A stretch of DNA of 64,000 nucleotides from G963665215 sp963665215 (lineage in GTDB: Bacteria > Chloroflexota > Dehalococcoidia > Lucifugimonadales > CAUZJF01), in NCBI GenBank assembly GCA_963665215.2, contig CAXXWW010000017.1, forward strand, positions 248,001 to 312,000, in the 5' to 3' direction. The notes beneath the pieces were generated by a model. That model saw nothing but the letters and a program-made list of their open reading frames with translations, had not been told where the DNA came from and did no database searches. The position numbers and the translations under genes are program-made. Below are positions 34,311 through 42,830 of the stretch, one piece after another; position 1 is the first letter of the stretch; every line of letters starts with the position of its first letter.

Positions 34311-34535
34311 TTGATAGACGTGCCGATACTTATTGCCTTTTCAGCCGGGCTGGTGGCCACACTGGGAGTGGTCTTCTTCAAGGAGCTGGTCTCCAAGGGC
34401 ATGAGGTACGTTTTCAAGTACGTGGAGCCCATCGGCAACCTCGCCATGGTGGGCGCCGGAGGCTACCTGATCTACTATTGGACTTTGGGTACGGGCAGCG
34501 AGCTGCTCGCGCTGCGGGCCGACCAGCTGTTTTAA
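34311..34535 (+). CDS. small membrane protein resembling the C-terminal end of CcdA
   Basis: TTG at 34311 follows GGGAG with a six-base spacer. The 74-aa product has two membrane spans, DVPILIAFSAGLVATLGVVF and VEPIGNLAMVGAGGYLIYYW, around a basic loop. That order, ending in a YLIYYWTL-type segment, resembles the last two helices of CcdA/DsbD-like cytochrome biogenesis membrane proteins. It could be a remnant of such a gene or an independent small protein. A Rieske protein gene follows 53 bp downstream in the same direction. Confidence 0.5.
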   Translation: MIDVPILIAFSAGLVATLGVVFFKELVSKGMRYVFKYVEPIGNLAMVGAGGYLIYYWTLGTGSELLALRADQLF

Positions 34536-34588
34536 GGCGGCTACTCCGTACCAAGATAAATCTAAAAGCCATCCCTGGAGGAGCGAAC

Positions 34589-34906
34589 ATGACGGACTAC
34601 GTTAGGGTAGCATCGGTTAGCGACCTGACAGACGGCGAGATAATGATGGTCGAGGTCAACGGCGACAGCGTCCTGCTCGCGAACCTGGAGGGTAAGTTCT
34701 ACGCTATCGGCGAGGAGTGTACCCACGAAGGGGGATCGCTGTCCGAGGGTTACGTGGAGGAGGGCCAGGTAGAGTGCCCGGTCCACGGCAGCCTCTTCGA
34801 CCTGAAGACCGGCGCGAACACAGGCCCCCCCGCAGCGGAACCCGTCCAGGGGTACCCCGTCCGCATCGAAGGAGAAGACGTGCTGGTGGGCCCGGCGGAG
34901 GCCTAG
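34589..34906 (+). CDS. Rieske [2Fe-2S] ferredoxin
   Basis: The 105-aa protein has the complete Rieske cluster motif: CTHEGGSL (C-x-H) and CPVHGSLFDL (C-x2-H), with the N-terminal YVRVASVSDL and the C-terminal YPVRIEGEDVLV typical of dioxygenase-type ferredoxins and NirD-like proteins. It carries one electron between soluble partners. The ATG follows TGGAGGAG. No oxygenase is adjacent, so the partner is unknown. Its last four bases overlap the convergent queE gene. Confidence 0.95.
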   Translation: MTDYVRVASVSDLTDGEIMMVEVNGDSVLLANLEGKFYAIGEECTHEGGSLSEGYVEEGQVECPVHGSLFDLKTGANTGPPAAEPVQGYPVRIEGEDVLVGPAEA

Positions 34907-35610
34907 CGACCTCGCCGGTCACCCCACAGCAAGATGTGGAGACGCGTGGAGAATCGGAACCCGAGCCGGACGCAGGCGTCCGCGACCCACGCGCCACGCT
35001 CCTGGATGACCCCGGCGGTTACGCCCTCGGGCATGAGCACCACCCTCTGAGGAGGAATCCCGTAGCTGTCGGCCAGCCGGCACACCTCGTCTACATCCGC
35101 GGGTCCTACGACGACGAACTTAAAGTATGCGTTGTCCAGCTTTTGGAACGCGCTGAGGGCCCTGGGTATTTCCCTGCGGTCGCGAAGGTTGCCGGAGTTG
35201 CTGGTCTTCGGGGACACGTTCCACTGTGAAATTGCCGACATCATCTCACTCTGCGGGGAAAGGGTCCCGTTGGTCTCCACCTCGCAGTAAAAGCCCCGAC
35301 GTGCGAGGGACGTGGCCAGCGGCGCCAGCTCCCTCTGCTGCAGCAGAGGCTCGCCCCCGGTGATCACCAGGTGGGTCAGACCGAACGCCAGCACCCGCTC
35401 CTCGACCTCGTCGCGCGGTAGCGCCATCACTTCCCCGTCGTAGTCGTAGCTCCTCCAGTCCCAAGTGTACTTGGTGTCGCACCAGGCGCAGCTCAGGTTA
35501 CACGTCGCCAGGCGGAGGAATACCGACGGAGTGCCGGCGCTGCCGCCTTCGCCCTGAATGGACCTGAAGATCTCGGGCTCTCCCGAGGGCTGCCGGCTGA
35601 CCTTGAGCAT
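34903..35610 (-). CDS. queE: 7-carboxy-7-deazaguanine synthase
   Basis: QueE is the radical-SAM enzyme that makes CDG from 6-carboxytetrahydropterin in queuosine synthesis. The protein has FRSIQGEGGSAGTPSVFLRL followed by ATCNLSCAWCDTKYTWDW, which includes the CxxxCxxC iron-sulfur motif, then LVITGGEPLLQ, CEVETNGT and NVSPKTSNSG. The 235-aa length is normal. It lies 148 bp after queC on the same strand, completing a queF-queC-queE cluster. QueD is absent from the window. Confidence 0.96.
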   Translation of the reverse strand: MLKVSRQPSGEPEIFRSIQGEGGSAGTPSVFLRLATCNLSCAWCDTKYTWDWRSYDYDGEVMALPRDEVEERVLAFGLTHLVITGGEPLLQQRELAPLATSLARRGFYCEVETNGTLSPQSEMMSAISQWNVSPKTSNSGNLRDRREIPRALSAFQKLDNAYFKFVVVGPADVDEVCRLADSYGIPPQRVVLMPEGVTAGVIQERGAWVADACVRLGFRFSTRLHILLWGDRRGR

Positions 35611-35758
35611 TCTTACAAAGCTCCCAGATTTGCTCCCGCCAGTCTGTTAACGCCCACTCGCCTCACGCGAACAGCGCCATGTCATGCCGAGAAGCTCCAA
35701 CCTTTCGGAACGACGAAGCGTCTGGAGGGGGAGACATCCGTGGCCCCGGCAGCTATGT

Positions 35759-36505
35759 CTAATGCGGAGAGCCAAGTCGGACCAGTAGCGGGTCGGCGAC
35801 TCTGGCTTCATTGAACCCCTTGGCCCGCAGGACGCAGCTATCGCAGGCGCCGCATGGAAGCTCCGAGCCCTCATAGCAGCTCCAGGTGCGGTCCAGCGGG
35901 GCATTGAGACGAATACCCAGCCGCACTATCTCCGGTTTCGCCATATTGATGATAGGGGTGTCGATCTGCATGCGGACGCCGTACTGAGTCCCCAGCTTGC
36001 TCCCGAAACGCAGCGTCTGCGCGACCTGCTCGAAGTATTCAGGTCGACAGTCGGGGTATCCGCTGTAGTCTATCGCGTTGGGGGCCATGTACAGGCGGGC
36101 CTGCACGTCCTCGATATCGAGGCCCTCCGCCTCTATCGCGTAGAGCACGTGGCTCTCCAGGAAGGCGGCAGACAGCGCCAGGAAGATGGTGTTACGCAAG
36201 GGCACGTAGGTGATGGGTACGCTGGCGCCGAGCTGCTCGGGGCTGGTGTCCTTGGGGATGGGGAACGCCTCGGGGTTGGTCAGCGCCGAATACCAGGCGA
36301 CGTCGCCGAGAAAGGAGATGTCGATGAGCTTGTGCTCGACTCCAAGGAGGTCCGCGATCTGCTTGGCGCAGAGCACCTCTTTGCTATGCGTCTGGCCGTA
36401 GCTGAACGTCAGGGCGGTGAGGTGGTCACACCGGTCTCTTGCATAGGCGGTCACGGTGGTAGAGTCAAGGCCGCCCGACAGAAGAGTGACCCCAAAGGAG
36501 GCCAT
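35759..36505 (-). CDS. queC: 7-cyano-7-deazaguanine synthase
   Basis: QueC converts CDG to preQ0 with ATP and ammonia. The PP-loop LLSGGLDSTTV starts the 248-aa protein. Further marks are LTFSYGQTHSKEV, YVPLRNTIFLALSAAF, the DYSGYPDCRPEYF region, and the zinc-binding cysteines in TWSCYEGSELPCGACDSC. The ATG at 36505 overlaps the queF stop (TGATG), so the two genes are translationally coupled. The long upstream frame is only a shadow of queF. Confidence 0.97.
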   Translation of the reverse strand: MASFGVTLLSGGLDSTTVTAYARDRCDHLTALTFSYGQTHSKEVLCAKQIADLLGVEHKLIDISFLGDVAWYSALTNPEAFPIPKDTSPEQLGASVPITYVPLRNTIFLALSAAFLESHVLYAIEAEGLDIEDVQARLYMAPNAIDYSGYPDCRPEYFEQVAQTLRFGSKLGTQYGVRMQIDTPIINMAKPEIVRLGIRLNAPLDRTWSCYEGSELPCGACDSCVLRAKGFNEARVADPLLVRLGSPH

Positions 36506-36927
36506 CAGGGCTTCTGGTAGCGCACAGTCGCGCAGGCGTGCAGGCCGCCCCTTGCGTTGTAGTCCAGCGTTACGGTCATTCGGAGAGGCTGGCAGGCGGC
36601 GACCAGGTCGATCAGAATCCGGTTGGCCGCGTGCTCCTGGACGATGCCAACGCCTCTGTACGAGAGCAGGTAGTACTTGAGGGACTTGAGCTCGATGCAC
36701 GACCGGTCCGGCACGTAACCCACCGTCAGGACCCCGAAGTCTGGCAGGCCCGTCCAGGGGCAGACCGCGGTGAACTCCTGGGAGTCGATGGAGACGTCGG
36801 TCTCCTGTCCCGGGTACTCGTAGTCGAAGGTCAGCAGGCACTCCGGATCGATCTCGCTCTGGAGCCGCGAGTCGAAGCGCCTTTCCAGACGCTCGTATTC
36901 CTCGTATAATGACTCGATTGTAGCCAT
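36505..36927 (-). CDS. queF: NADPH-dependent 7-cyano-7-deazaguanine reductase
   Basis: QueF reduces the nitrile of preQ0 to the amine of preQ1. The 140-aa unimodular form has the catalytic Cys in FTAVCPWTGLPDFG and the QueF motif CIELKSLKYYLLSYRG that binds NADPH, then VQEHAANRIL and a TLDYNARGG end. The start MATIESLYEEYERL at 36927 fits, as upstream codons are not conserved. It is the first gene of the queF-queC-queE cluster. No preQ1 riboswitch pattern was recognised upstream. Confidence 0.96.
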   Translation of the reverse strand: MATIESLYEEYERLERRFDSRLQSEIDPECLLTFDYEYPGQETDVSIDSQEFTAVCPWTGLPDFGVLTVGYVPDRSCIELKSLKYYLLSYRGVGIVQEHAANRILIDLVAACQPLRMTVTLDYNARGGLHACATVRYQKP

Positions 36928-37079
36928 CTGTTCTACCTCGAAGGCCCTGTCCTGAGCTATCAGGGCGCCTGGGCCCGGCTCTCTTGCCCCGTCTCGCCCC
37001 CCTATAATACAGTTACAGCCACGCAATGAGAAGTTCAGTCGGTAAGCTCAGATACCTGCTATGGGCGCGTTCAATCGCG

Positions 37080-37110
37080 TACCCCCCATACCCCATACCC
37101 CATACCCCAT
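37080..37110. repeat. short tandem repeat (about four units of CCCCATA)
   Basis: The sequence after 37080 repeats the 7-mer CCCCATA four times, with the last unit imperfect. It lies 18 bp upstream of ccmA and could vary by slippage; any effect on ccmA expression is speculation. Confidence 0.8.
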
Positions 37111-37128
37111 GCGCTATCTCGGTACCTC

Positions 37129-37866
37129 ATGACTGACGGCGCCGGACAGAGAGGCCTGGCCATCGATATAAAGGGGTTGAGCAAGGCGTTCGGCCGGACC
37201 CGGGTGCTGCATAACCTCGACCTGGAAGTGCCGTGGGGCGAGGTACTGACTATTCTGGGGCCAAACGGCTCGGGCAAGACAACGCTGATCAAGGTCCTGG
37301 CCACCTTGACGAGACCCGATGAGGGCGAGGTTCGAGTAGCCGGCGCTAACATAGCGCGCCTGGGCCAGCGCACACGACGCATCACAGGGGTCGTCACCCA
37401 CGATCCTCTGCTGTACGACGAGCTGACGGGCTACGAGAACCTCAAGTTCGTCTGCCGGATGTTTGGCCTGGACCGGATCGACGACCGGATCGCCTCGGTT
37501 TCCGAGGAGCTGGGCGTTACGGCCAGGCTTAGCCAGAAGACCGGTGCGCTGTCCCACGGGCTACGCAAGCGGTTCTCCATCGCTCGGGCGCTGCTCCACG
37601 AACCTTCGATCCTTCTGATGGACGAGCCAGACAGCGGCCTCGACCAGGAGGCCCTGGCGATGCTGGATACCGTTATTACCGACCGGACTGGCCCGACAAA
37701 GACGGTGGTAATGACCACGCACAACCTGGAACGGGGCCTGGCCCTGGGCCAGCGGCTGGCCATTCTGGCCGGGGGGGCGATAGCCTTCGAGGAGTCCGTG
37801 AGGTCCTCCTCGGGGGCTGCCGCTCTCAGGAAGGCGTACTTCCATCACACCGGGGCCAGGGTATGA
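37129..37866 (+). CDS. ccmA: haem exporter ATP-binding protein CcmA
   Basis: The 245-aa ABC ATPase has Walker A LGPNGSGKTTLIKVL, a Q-loop replaced by GVVTHDPLLYDELTGYENL, and Walker B SILLMDEPDSGLDQEA followed by the H-loop VVMTTHNLERG. The signature normally read LSGGQ is ALSHGLRKRFSIARAL. With the membrane partner ccmB overlapping by four bases (ATGA), this is the CcmA part of System I cytochrome c maturation, which powers release of haem-loaded CcmE. The rest of the system lies at 45.0-46.6 kb. Confidence 0.92.
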   Translation: MTDGAGQRGLAIDIKGLSKAFGRTRVLHNLDLEVPWGEVLTILGPNGSGKTTLIKVLATLTRPDEGEVRVAGANIARLGQRTRRITGVVTHDPLLYDELTGYENLKFVCRMFGLDRIDDRIASVSEELGVTARLSQKTGALSHGLRKRFSIARALLHEPSILLMDEPDSGLDQEALAMLDTVITDRTGPTKTVVMTTHNLERGLALGQRLAILAGGAIAFEESVRSSSGAAALRKAYFHHTGARV

Positions 37867-38537
37867 ATAGCGTGTTGACGCCGATTCTCGCGCTGCTCTG
37901 GAAGGACATCCTCCTGGAGACCAGGACCAAGGACATAGTGGTCTCCGTCATGGTGTTCTCCCTCCTGGTTATCGTCGTCTTCAACTTCGCCATAGAGCCC
38001 ACGCCCACGTTAGTGGCCCTGGTCGCCCCAGGTGTGCTCTGGGTGGCCATCGTGTTCGGAGGGGTGCTGGGGATGACACGCTCCTTCGCACTGGAGAAAG
38101 ACGGCGAGAACCTGCACGGCCTCATGCTGGCGCCTGGAAGTCGGGACGGCATCTTCTTCGGAAAGATGCTATCGAATACCCTGTTCATGCTGCTGGTGGA
38201 AGCGATAGTCTTCCCCATATTCACGGTGCTCTTCGGCCTGTCGCTTGCGGAGCCCGAGCTGGTCCTCGTAGCCTTCATGGCGACGGTTGGAATCTCCACC
38301 GTAGGCACCGTGTTTTCCGCGATGGCGGTAAACACCCGGGCCCGTGAAGTCATGCTACCCCTGCTCTTCTTCCCGGTGGCGATCCCCGTGATCGTGGGGG
38401 CCGTGGAGGCCACCGGCTTTGTACTACGAGACGCGGACCTGGGCGAGACGGTCCAGTGGGTCTTATTGCTGGCCGCATTTGACGCCATATTCTTGGTCGT
38501 GTGCCCCTTCGCGTTCCATCTGGTGATCGAGGAGTAG
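37863..38537 (+). CDS. ccmB: haem exporter membrane protein CcmB
   Basis: The 224-aa protein has six hydrophobic spans and the CcmB features LLWKDILLETRTKDI at the N-terminus, LWVAIVFGGVLGMTRSFALEKDGE and NLHGLMLAP with the following GKMLSNTLFMLLVE, and ATGFVLRDADLG in the last loop. CcmB forms the membrane part of the CcmABCD complex. Its ATG overlaps the ccmA stop. No ccmC follows here; the next gene is korA after a new promoter. Confidence 0.94.
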   Translation: MNSVLTPILALLWKDILLETRTKDIVVSVMVFSLLVIVVFNFAIEPTPTLVALVAPGVLWVAIVFGGVLGMTRSFALEKDGENLHGLMLAPGSRDGIFFGKMLSNTLFMLLVEAIVFPIFTVLFGLSLAEPELVLVAFMATVGISTVGTVFSAMAVNTRAREVMLPLLFFPVAIPVIVGAVEATGFVLRDADLGETVQWVLLLAAFDAIFLVVCPFAFHLVIEE

Positions 38538-38587
38538 GCCAATCGTCCGTCCGCGCCTATGTGAAGCCGTTCACAAGCGTCTGTTGA

Positions 38588-38617
38588 TTGACACTGACCG
38601 TCTGCGCCTGCTATATT
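38588..38617 (+). promoter_or_regulatory. sigma-70-type promoter of korA-korB
   Basis: A perfect TTGACA (38588-38593) and TATATT (38612-38617) are 18 bp apart, 140 bp upstream of the korA start. Confidence 0.75.
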
Positions 38618-38757
38618 TGTAGGCAGGCGCAGGAAGGATTGAGCGGCCATCGCCCGGTCGGCGAAAGCCCCGGGCGAATGTTTGAATCGGGCTACTGGCC
38701 GCCGCCGCAGGCAAGACATCTCAGAGGAGTGCCATCAGCTCAGGCGGGAGGGACCAG

Positions 38758-40473
38758 TTGAAGAAGACCGACTTCGTCGTCCGGTTCGCTGGCGAAGGCG
38801 GCCAGGGTTTCTTAAGTGGGGCCGAGGGGTTCGCCCAGGCCCACAGTCAGATCGGGTACCACACCCAGACCTTCGCCACATTTCCCTCCCAGATCGTCGG
38901 CGGGCCTACATGGTTACAGGTGCGCATATCGACGTCCGAGATATTGAGCCGGGGGGACGAGCTTGACGTTCTGGTTGTGTTCAACAGGTACGCCTACGAG
39001 GCCCACAAGGACGAAGTCAAGCCGGGTGGAGTAATCCTATTTGACTCCGACAAGCTCCAGCTAGAGGACGGTGGCAATAGTCTGGGCATACCGTTCGACA
39101 AGCTTGGCAGGTCTACCGGCAACGTCAGGGCAGCCAACATGGTAGTCATGGGCGCCCTCGCGCAACTGGTCGACATACCCCAAGAGCTATTGGAGGGTTA
39201 CGTCAGGAAGCGGTGGGGGAACACGGCCCGCTACGGCGAGAAGACGGTCCCCTCCAATATACGGGCACTCTCCCTGGGCCGGGATGCCGCGGGCAGCAGC
39301 GGGTTCACCCTGGGCCGGCTTGCAGACCCAATAAAGCCGGATTATGAGCAGATCCTGCTCAATGGCAACTACGCCATCTGTCTCGGTGCCTGCCACGCGG
39401 GACTGCAATTCTACGTGGGCTACCCGATTTCACCGGCGACCTCCATTCTCATGTGGATGCAGACCAATCTGACCGGCGCCGGCAGGTTTGCTTATCAGGT
39501 CAGCTCGGAGATTGAGTCCATAACGGCCGCGTTGGGCGCCAGCTTTGCCGGCAAGAAGTCGATGAGCGCCACCGCCGGACCTGGATTTTCTCTGATGAGC
39601 GAGGGGCTGGGGCTGGCGTGGATGGCCGAGATACCGGTAGTGATCGCGAACATCCAGCGGGGCGGCCCATCGACGGGGCTGCCCACCAAGACCGAGCAGT
39701 CGGACCTACTCGCGGTGTTGACCCCAACGCACGGCGACGTGCGATTACCGGTCATCGCCCCGGGAACGGTGGAGGAGTGTTTCTACGCGGCGGTGGCCGC
39801 ATTTAACTGGGCCGAGCGCTATCAGGGACCAGTGGTCCTGCTCAGCGAGCACTCGCTCTCCGAGCGGCAGCAGAACATCCGCAAGCCCGATCTCAGCAAG
39901 GTGGCTGTGGAGAATAGGGATGTCTACGGTGGTGAAAATGGGTACCTCCGATATGAGGCCCCCACGCTCTCGCCGATGCCCCTGCCAGGCGGCCCAGGGA
40001 GCTACGCGGCGAACGGCAGCGAGCACGACCCGCAGGGTGATACCACTCACCTACCCACTCGTCACGTCGAGATGACCGAGCGCCGCTTCAGCAAGCTAAG
40101 GCTGCTGGAGGACGGGACTTTCGAGAGCCGCAATACGGAGGCGGCCATCGCCATCATGCCATGGGGGGGCTCTAAGGGGCCGGCCCAGGCGGCTTACGAG
40201 CAGCTCATGGCCGCCGACGAGAACATAGCCTGGTACTACACAATGTACCTGCACCCACTTCCACCTAAGCTGCTGGAGGAGCTAAGGCAAAAGGAGCTGG
40301 TGATCGTGCCTGAGCTCAACTACCAGGGGCAGTTCGCGACCGTCCTCCGATCATTCGGGGTGCGAGCCGAGCCGGTCACGCAGTACACGGGCCTTCCGTT
40401 CAAAGTGAAGGACCTGGTCGACCGTATAGCGGAGAAGCTCCGAGCGGAAAAAAGAGAAGGTGTGGCGGTGTGA
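38758..40473 (+). CDS. korA: 2-oxoacid:ferredoxin oxidoreductase, fused gamma-alpha subunit
   Basis: The 571-aa protein begins at TTG behind GGGAGG. Residues about 5-190 form the gamma domain (VVRFAGEGGQGFLSGAEGFA, TFPSQIVGGPTWLQVRIS, NMVVMGALAQ). Residues about 200-560 form the alpha domain (GACHAGLQFYVGYPISPATS, SSEIESITAALGASFAGKKS, TAGPGFSLMSEGLGLAWMAE, VIANIQRGGPSTGLPTKTEQ) and the C-terminal PELNYQGQF. With KorB it oxidises a 2-oxoacid, probably 2-oxoglutarate, to the acyl-CoA while reducing ferredoxin. The substrate assignment follows from the fused subunit type, not from residues checked. korB overlaps the stop codon. Confidence 0.95.
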   Translation: MKKTDFVVRFAGEGGQGFLSGAEGFAQAHSQIGYHTQTFATFPSQIVGGPTWLQVRISTSEILSRGDELDVLVVFNRYAYEAHKDEVKPGGVILFDSDKLQLEDGGNSLGIPFDKLGRSTGNVRAANMVVMGALAQLVDIPQELLEGYVRKRWGNTARYGEKTVPSNIRALSLGRDAAGSSGFTLGRLADPIKPDYEQILLNGNYAICLGACHAGLQFYVGYPISPATSILMWMQTNLTGAGRFAYQVSSEIESITAALGASFAGKKSMSATAGPGFSLMSEGLGLAWMAEIPVVIANIQRGGPSTGLPTKTEQSDLLAVLTPTHGDVRLPVIAPGTVEECFYAAVAAFNWAERYQGPVVLLSEHSLSERQQNIRKPDLSKVAVENRDVYGGENGYLRYEAPTLSPMPLPGGPGSYAANGSEHDPQGDTTHLPTRHVEMTERRFSKLRLLEDGTFESRNTEAAIAIMPWGGSKGPAQAAYEQLMAADENIAWYYTMYLHPLPPKLLEELRQKELVIVPELNYQGQFATVLRSFGVRAEPVTQYTGLPFKVKDLVDRIAEKLRAEKREGVAV

Positions 40474-41336
40474 GCAAGAATAACCCGGAATACGACTTCG
40501 ATTGGTGCCCCGGCTGCGGTGACTTCGGGGTACGGCGCGCGCTGGAGGCCGCCGTCGAGCAGCGAAGAATCGAGCTGGAGCTACCGGCTGAGAACAACGT
40601 GGTTGTGGCCGGAATTGGCTGCTCCGGCAACATGGTGCATTTGCTGGAGGGGCCGCAGCCATACGGGTTCCACGGGATACACGGTAGGACGCTTCCCATT
40701 GCCATGGGGATCAAGATGGCCCGAACCGACCTCAACGTGATTGTGGTCGCCGGGGATGGGGACTTCCTCAGCATCGGCATGGAGCACATCGCTCCCCAGG
40801 CCGCTCGTAACCTTAATATCACGTCGGTCATCATGGACAACGCCGTTTACGGGCTGACCAAGGGTCAAGGCTCGCCAACTAGCCACAAGGGACACGTCAC
40901 GAGCTCCACACCGTATGGCAACCCCGTGGAGGGACTGAACGCCCTGAGACTGTATCTAACCCTGGGGGTCTCATTCGTGGCCTCCGGGTTTTCCAGCAAG
41001 GTCAAAGACCTGTCCCGGCTGATACACGCTGCAATGACACATCCGGGATTTTCCGTGGTACAAGTGCAATCACCATGCACCACCTACTACGACACCTACG
41101 AGCAGCTAAAGGGCAATACCAGAAAGGGAATCGAGCCCACGGCCTGGGATGTCCCTGACGACCATGACCCCGAGGACCTTGCAGCCGCCTACGACATCGT
41201 CAACCGGGGCGGGGTCCCATTGGGCGTGGTCTACAGCGACCAGAGCCGTACGACCTTCGACACTCGTGTTGACGAGATGGCGGAAAAGGCAGGGTCAAGG
41301 ACGGTGCAGGAGATGGTAGACTCCTACGCTATCTAG
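40470..41336 (+). CDS. korB: 2-oxoacid:ferredoxin oxidoreductase, beta subunit
   Basis: The 288-aa TPP-binding subunit starts at GTG overlapping the korA stop. FDWCPGCGDFGV supplies Cys residues for the single 4Fe-4S cluster, GIGCSGNM follows, and VVAGDGDFLSIGMEH with IMDNAVYGLTKGQGSPTS forms the TPP/Mg2+ site (GDG...N). FSVVQVQSPCTTYY is also typical of KorB. It forms the catalytic half of the enzyme. A rho-independent terminator follows 30 bp after the stop. Confidence 0.97.
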   Translation: MSKNNPEYDFDWCPGCGDFGVRRALEAAVEQRRIELELPAENNVVVAGIGCSGNMVHLLEGPQPYGFHGIHGRTLPIAMGIKMARTDLNVIVVAGDGDFLSIGMEHIAPQAARNLNITSVIMDNAVYGLTKGQGSPTSHKGHVTSSTPYGNPVEGLNALRLYLTLGVSFVASGFSSKVKDLSRLIHAAMTHPGFSVVQVQSPCTTYYDTYEQLKGNTRKGIEPTAWDVPDDHDPEDLAAAYDIVNRGGVPLGVVYSDQSRTTFDTRVDEMAEKAGSRTVQEMVDSYAI

Positions 41337-41366
41337 GCCAGCCAGTTGGAGCCTCTTCAAACAATG

Positions 41367-41395
41367 AAGCGCCCCGGTGTATCCGGGGCGCTTTG
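41367..41395 (+). terminator. rho-independent terminator of korAB
   Basis: AGCGCCCCGG (41368-41377) pairs perfectly with CCGGGGCGCT (41383-41392) over a five-base loop and runs into TTT. Confidence 0.85.
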
Positions 41396-41467
41396 GCATG
41401 CGCTCGCACATTCCTGGACCGTCCGCTTTCCCCACCCTTCCCGGGTCATGGCAGCTGTCGCGGTACG

Positions 41468-42019
41468 CTAGCGAGGCGCGGCCACATAGTCGGACAGGCT
41501 CTTACGGACCAAGACGCGGGCCCTGTGCAGGCGCGACTTGAGGGCAGCCACGGTGACGTTCAGTATCTCAGCGGCTTCAACGCTAGAAAGACCCTGCACG
41601 TCTCTCAAGACCACCGCCGCCTTCAGATCGGGATCAAGCTGATCGATTCCCTCCCGAAGCTTCTCTTTCAGCTCGGAGTTGACGGCCTCCCTGTCAGGAG
41701 ATGCGGTCCAGTCTACAATCTCCACGTCTTCGAGGCTGGTCACGGGGACGGAGCGGGCCAGCTTGGTCTTCCGTAGCCTCATGAGAGCCGCGTTCGTCGT
41801 GATCCTGTAGAGCCAGGTGGTCACCCGGGACTCTCCGCGGAAACGATCAAAGGCGCGAAAGGCCGAAAGGAAGGCGTCCTGGGACACGTCTTCGGCGTCC
41901 TGGTGGTTTCCCATCATGCGGTAGGCCACGTTGTATACGAGGTCCGCGTGCTTCTTCACCAGCTCGTTGAAGTCGGTGATCTCCCGATCGCTGTTAGTGC
42001 TCTCCTCTTTAGACGACAT
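41468..42019 (-). CDS. ECF-type RNA polymerase sigma factor
   Basis: The 183-aa protein has region 2 (LVYNVAYRMMGNHQDAEDVS, QDAFLSAFRAFDRFRGESRV and TTWLYRITTNAAL) that melts the -10, a short linker, and region 4 (LDPDLKAAVVLRDVQGLSSV then EAAEILNVTVAALKSRLHRA) that binds the -35. It directs RNA polymerase to a small regulon, likely under control of an anti-sigma factor. A zf-HC2 protein gene lies divergently 306 bp away and is the candidate, although anti-sigma genes usually follow the sigma gene co-directionally. Confidence 0.95.
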   Translation of the reverse strand: MSSKEESTNSDREITDFNELVKKHADLVYNVAYRMMGNHQDAEDVSQDAFLSAFRAFDRFRGESRVTTWLYRITTNAALMRLRKTKLARSVPVTSLEDVEIVDWTASPDREAVNSELKEKLREGIDQLDPDLKAAVVLRDVQGLSSVEAAEILNVTVAALKSRLHRARVLVRKSLSDYVAAPR

Positions 42020-42325
42020 CCCTAGTAGATCTCTCTCGAACCAAACTCCGGCGTCTCGCCGTGACGGACGCTGGAGCCCGTTTGTTGGGCCTCGCGACCG
42101 GTGGTCGGCTTCGGGCGGCCCAACCCGGTCTCAGACCCGGGAACCCACACTCGATTCCAGACAGGTCTCAGCACATGCGGGAGCCAAAATCGCCGTCGAG
42201 GCATTTGCATCCAATCGTTACAAGGGCCAGTTGAAACGCAAGCCGGCTAAGATTGACCTGTACACCCGGCTTGTATTAAAGTGGTCTGAGCGGGGACCGC
42301 GCCCAACCGGGTCTCGGAGAAATTG
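42020..42325. promoter_or_regulatory. divergent promoter region of sigma and zf-HC2 genes
   Basis: The 306 bp between the two divergent genes should hold both promoters. On the plus strand TTGACC (42253-42258) and TATTAA (42274-42279) are 15 bp apart, slightly short, so this is only a candidate. The region also has inverted copies of GGTCTC/GAGACC-type words near 42117-42310 without a clear operator. Confidence 0.35.
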
Positions 42326-42598
42326 ATGATATCCCGTATCTTAGGAATATTCAACCGCGCGCCAGACATTGATTGTGAGCACGTCCAAAATCTATCTTCT
42401 GATTACGTCGACGGAGATCTCGATCACAAGCAGGAAGATAAAATGAAGGCACACCTGGAGTGGTGCGCTCCCTGCCTTGCCTTGATCAACACGCTCCGGG
42501 CGACCATCGGACTCCTCGGGTCTACGCCAGAGGTAGAGGCGCCGCCCGCACTGCGAGAGCGCCTTCATGACATGGCCCAGAAAGAGCAGGGCCGCTAG
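42326..42598 (+). CDS. putative zinc-finger (zf-HC2) anti-sigma factor
   Basis: The 90-aa protein has the HC2 zinc motif H-x3-C-x2-C in HLEWCAPC, with a preceding Cys in DCEHVQNLSSDYVDG and the typical DLDHKQEDKMKAHL helix. Such domains bind region 2/4 of ECF sigma factors and often respond to oxidation. No membrane span follows, so it would be a soluble anti-sigma factor. TTG 42323 and ATG 42326 are alternative starts. The divergent ECF sigma gene is the likely partner. Confidence 0.85.
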   Translation: MISRILGIFNRAPDIDCEHVQNLSSDYVDGDLDHKQEDKMKAHLEWCAPCLALINTLRATIGLLGSTPEVEAPPALRERLHDMAQKEQGR

Positions 42599-42621
42599 CG
42601 CCTGCGGCCCGGCCCAAGTTT

Positions 42622-42781
42622 GATTCCCTCGTAAAAACCCGTTTTGAGGAAGTTCCAGCGATTTAGCACATCTGCGCGCTACCGTATGTTGGGGTAGTGT
42701 GCGGAACAGAGACTGTATATTGTACCCAGGCGTGGGTACGTTTGTTCTAATTCAACCTACACAGACTTTTTACGAGAGAAT
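42622..42781. mobile_element. 160-bp MITE, copy 2
   Basis: Same length and ends as the copy at 16240. It is flanked by the direct repeat CAAGTTT (42615-42621 and 42782-42788). It keeps the GTACCCA/TGGGTAC hairpin and differs from copy 1 at scattered positions, for example GTGTGCGG for GTATACGG. It lies in the space between the zf-HC2 gene and the IS1380 element. Confidence 0.92.
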
Positions 42782-42830
42782 CAAGTTTCCCCTCCTCTTC
42801 CCCTCGCGTCACCTCGTGCGGCCGCGTAAA

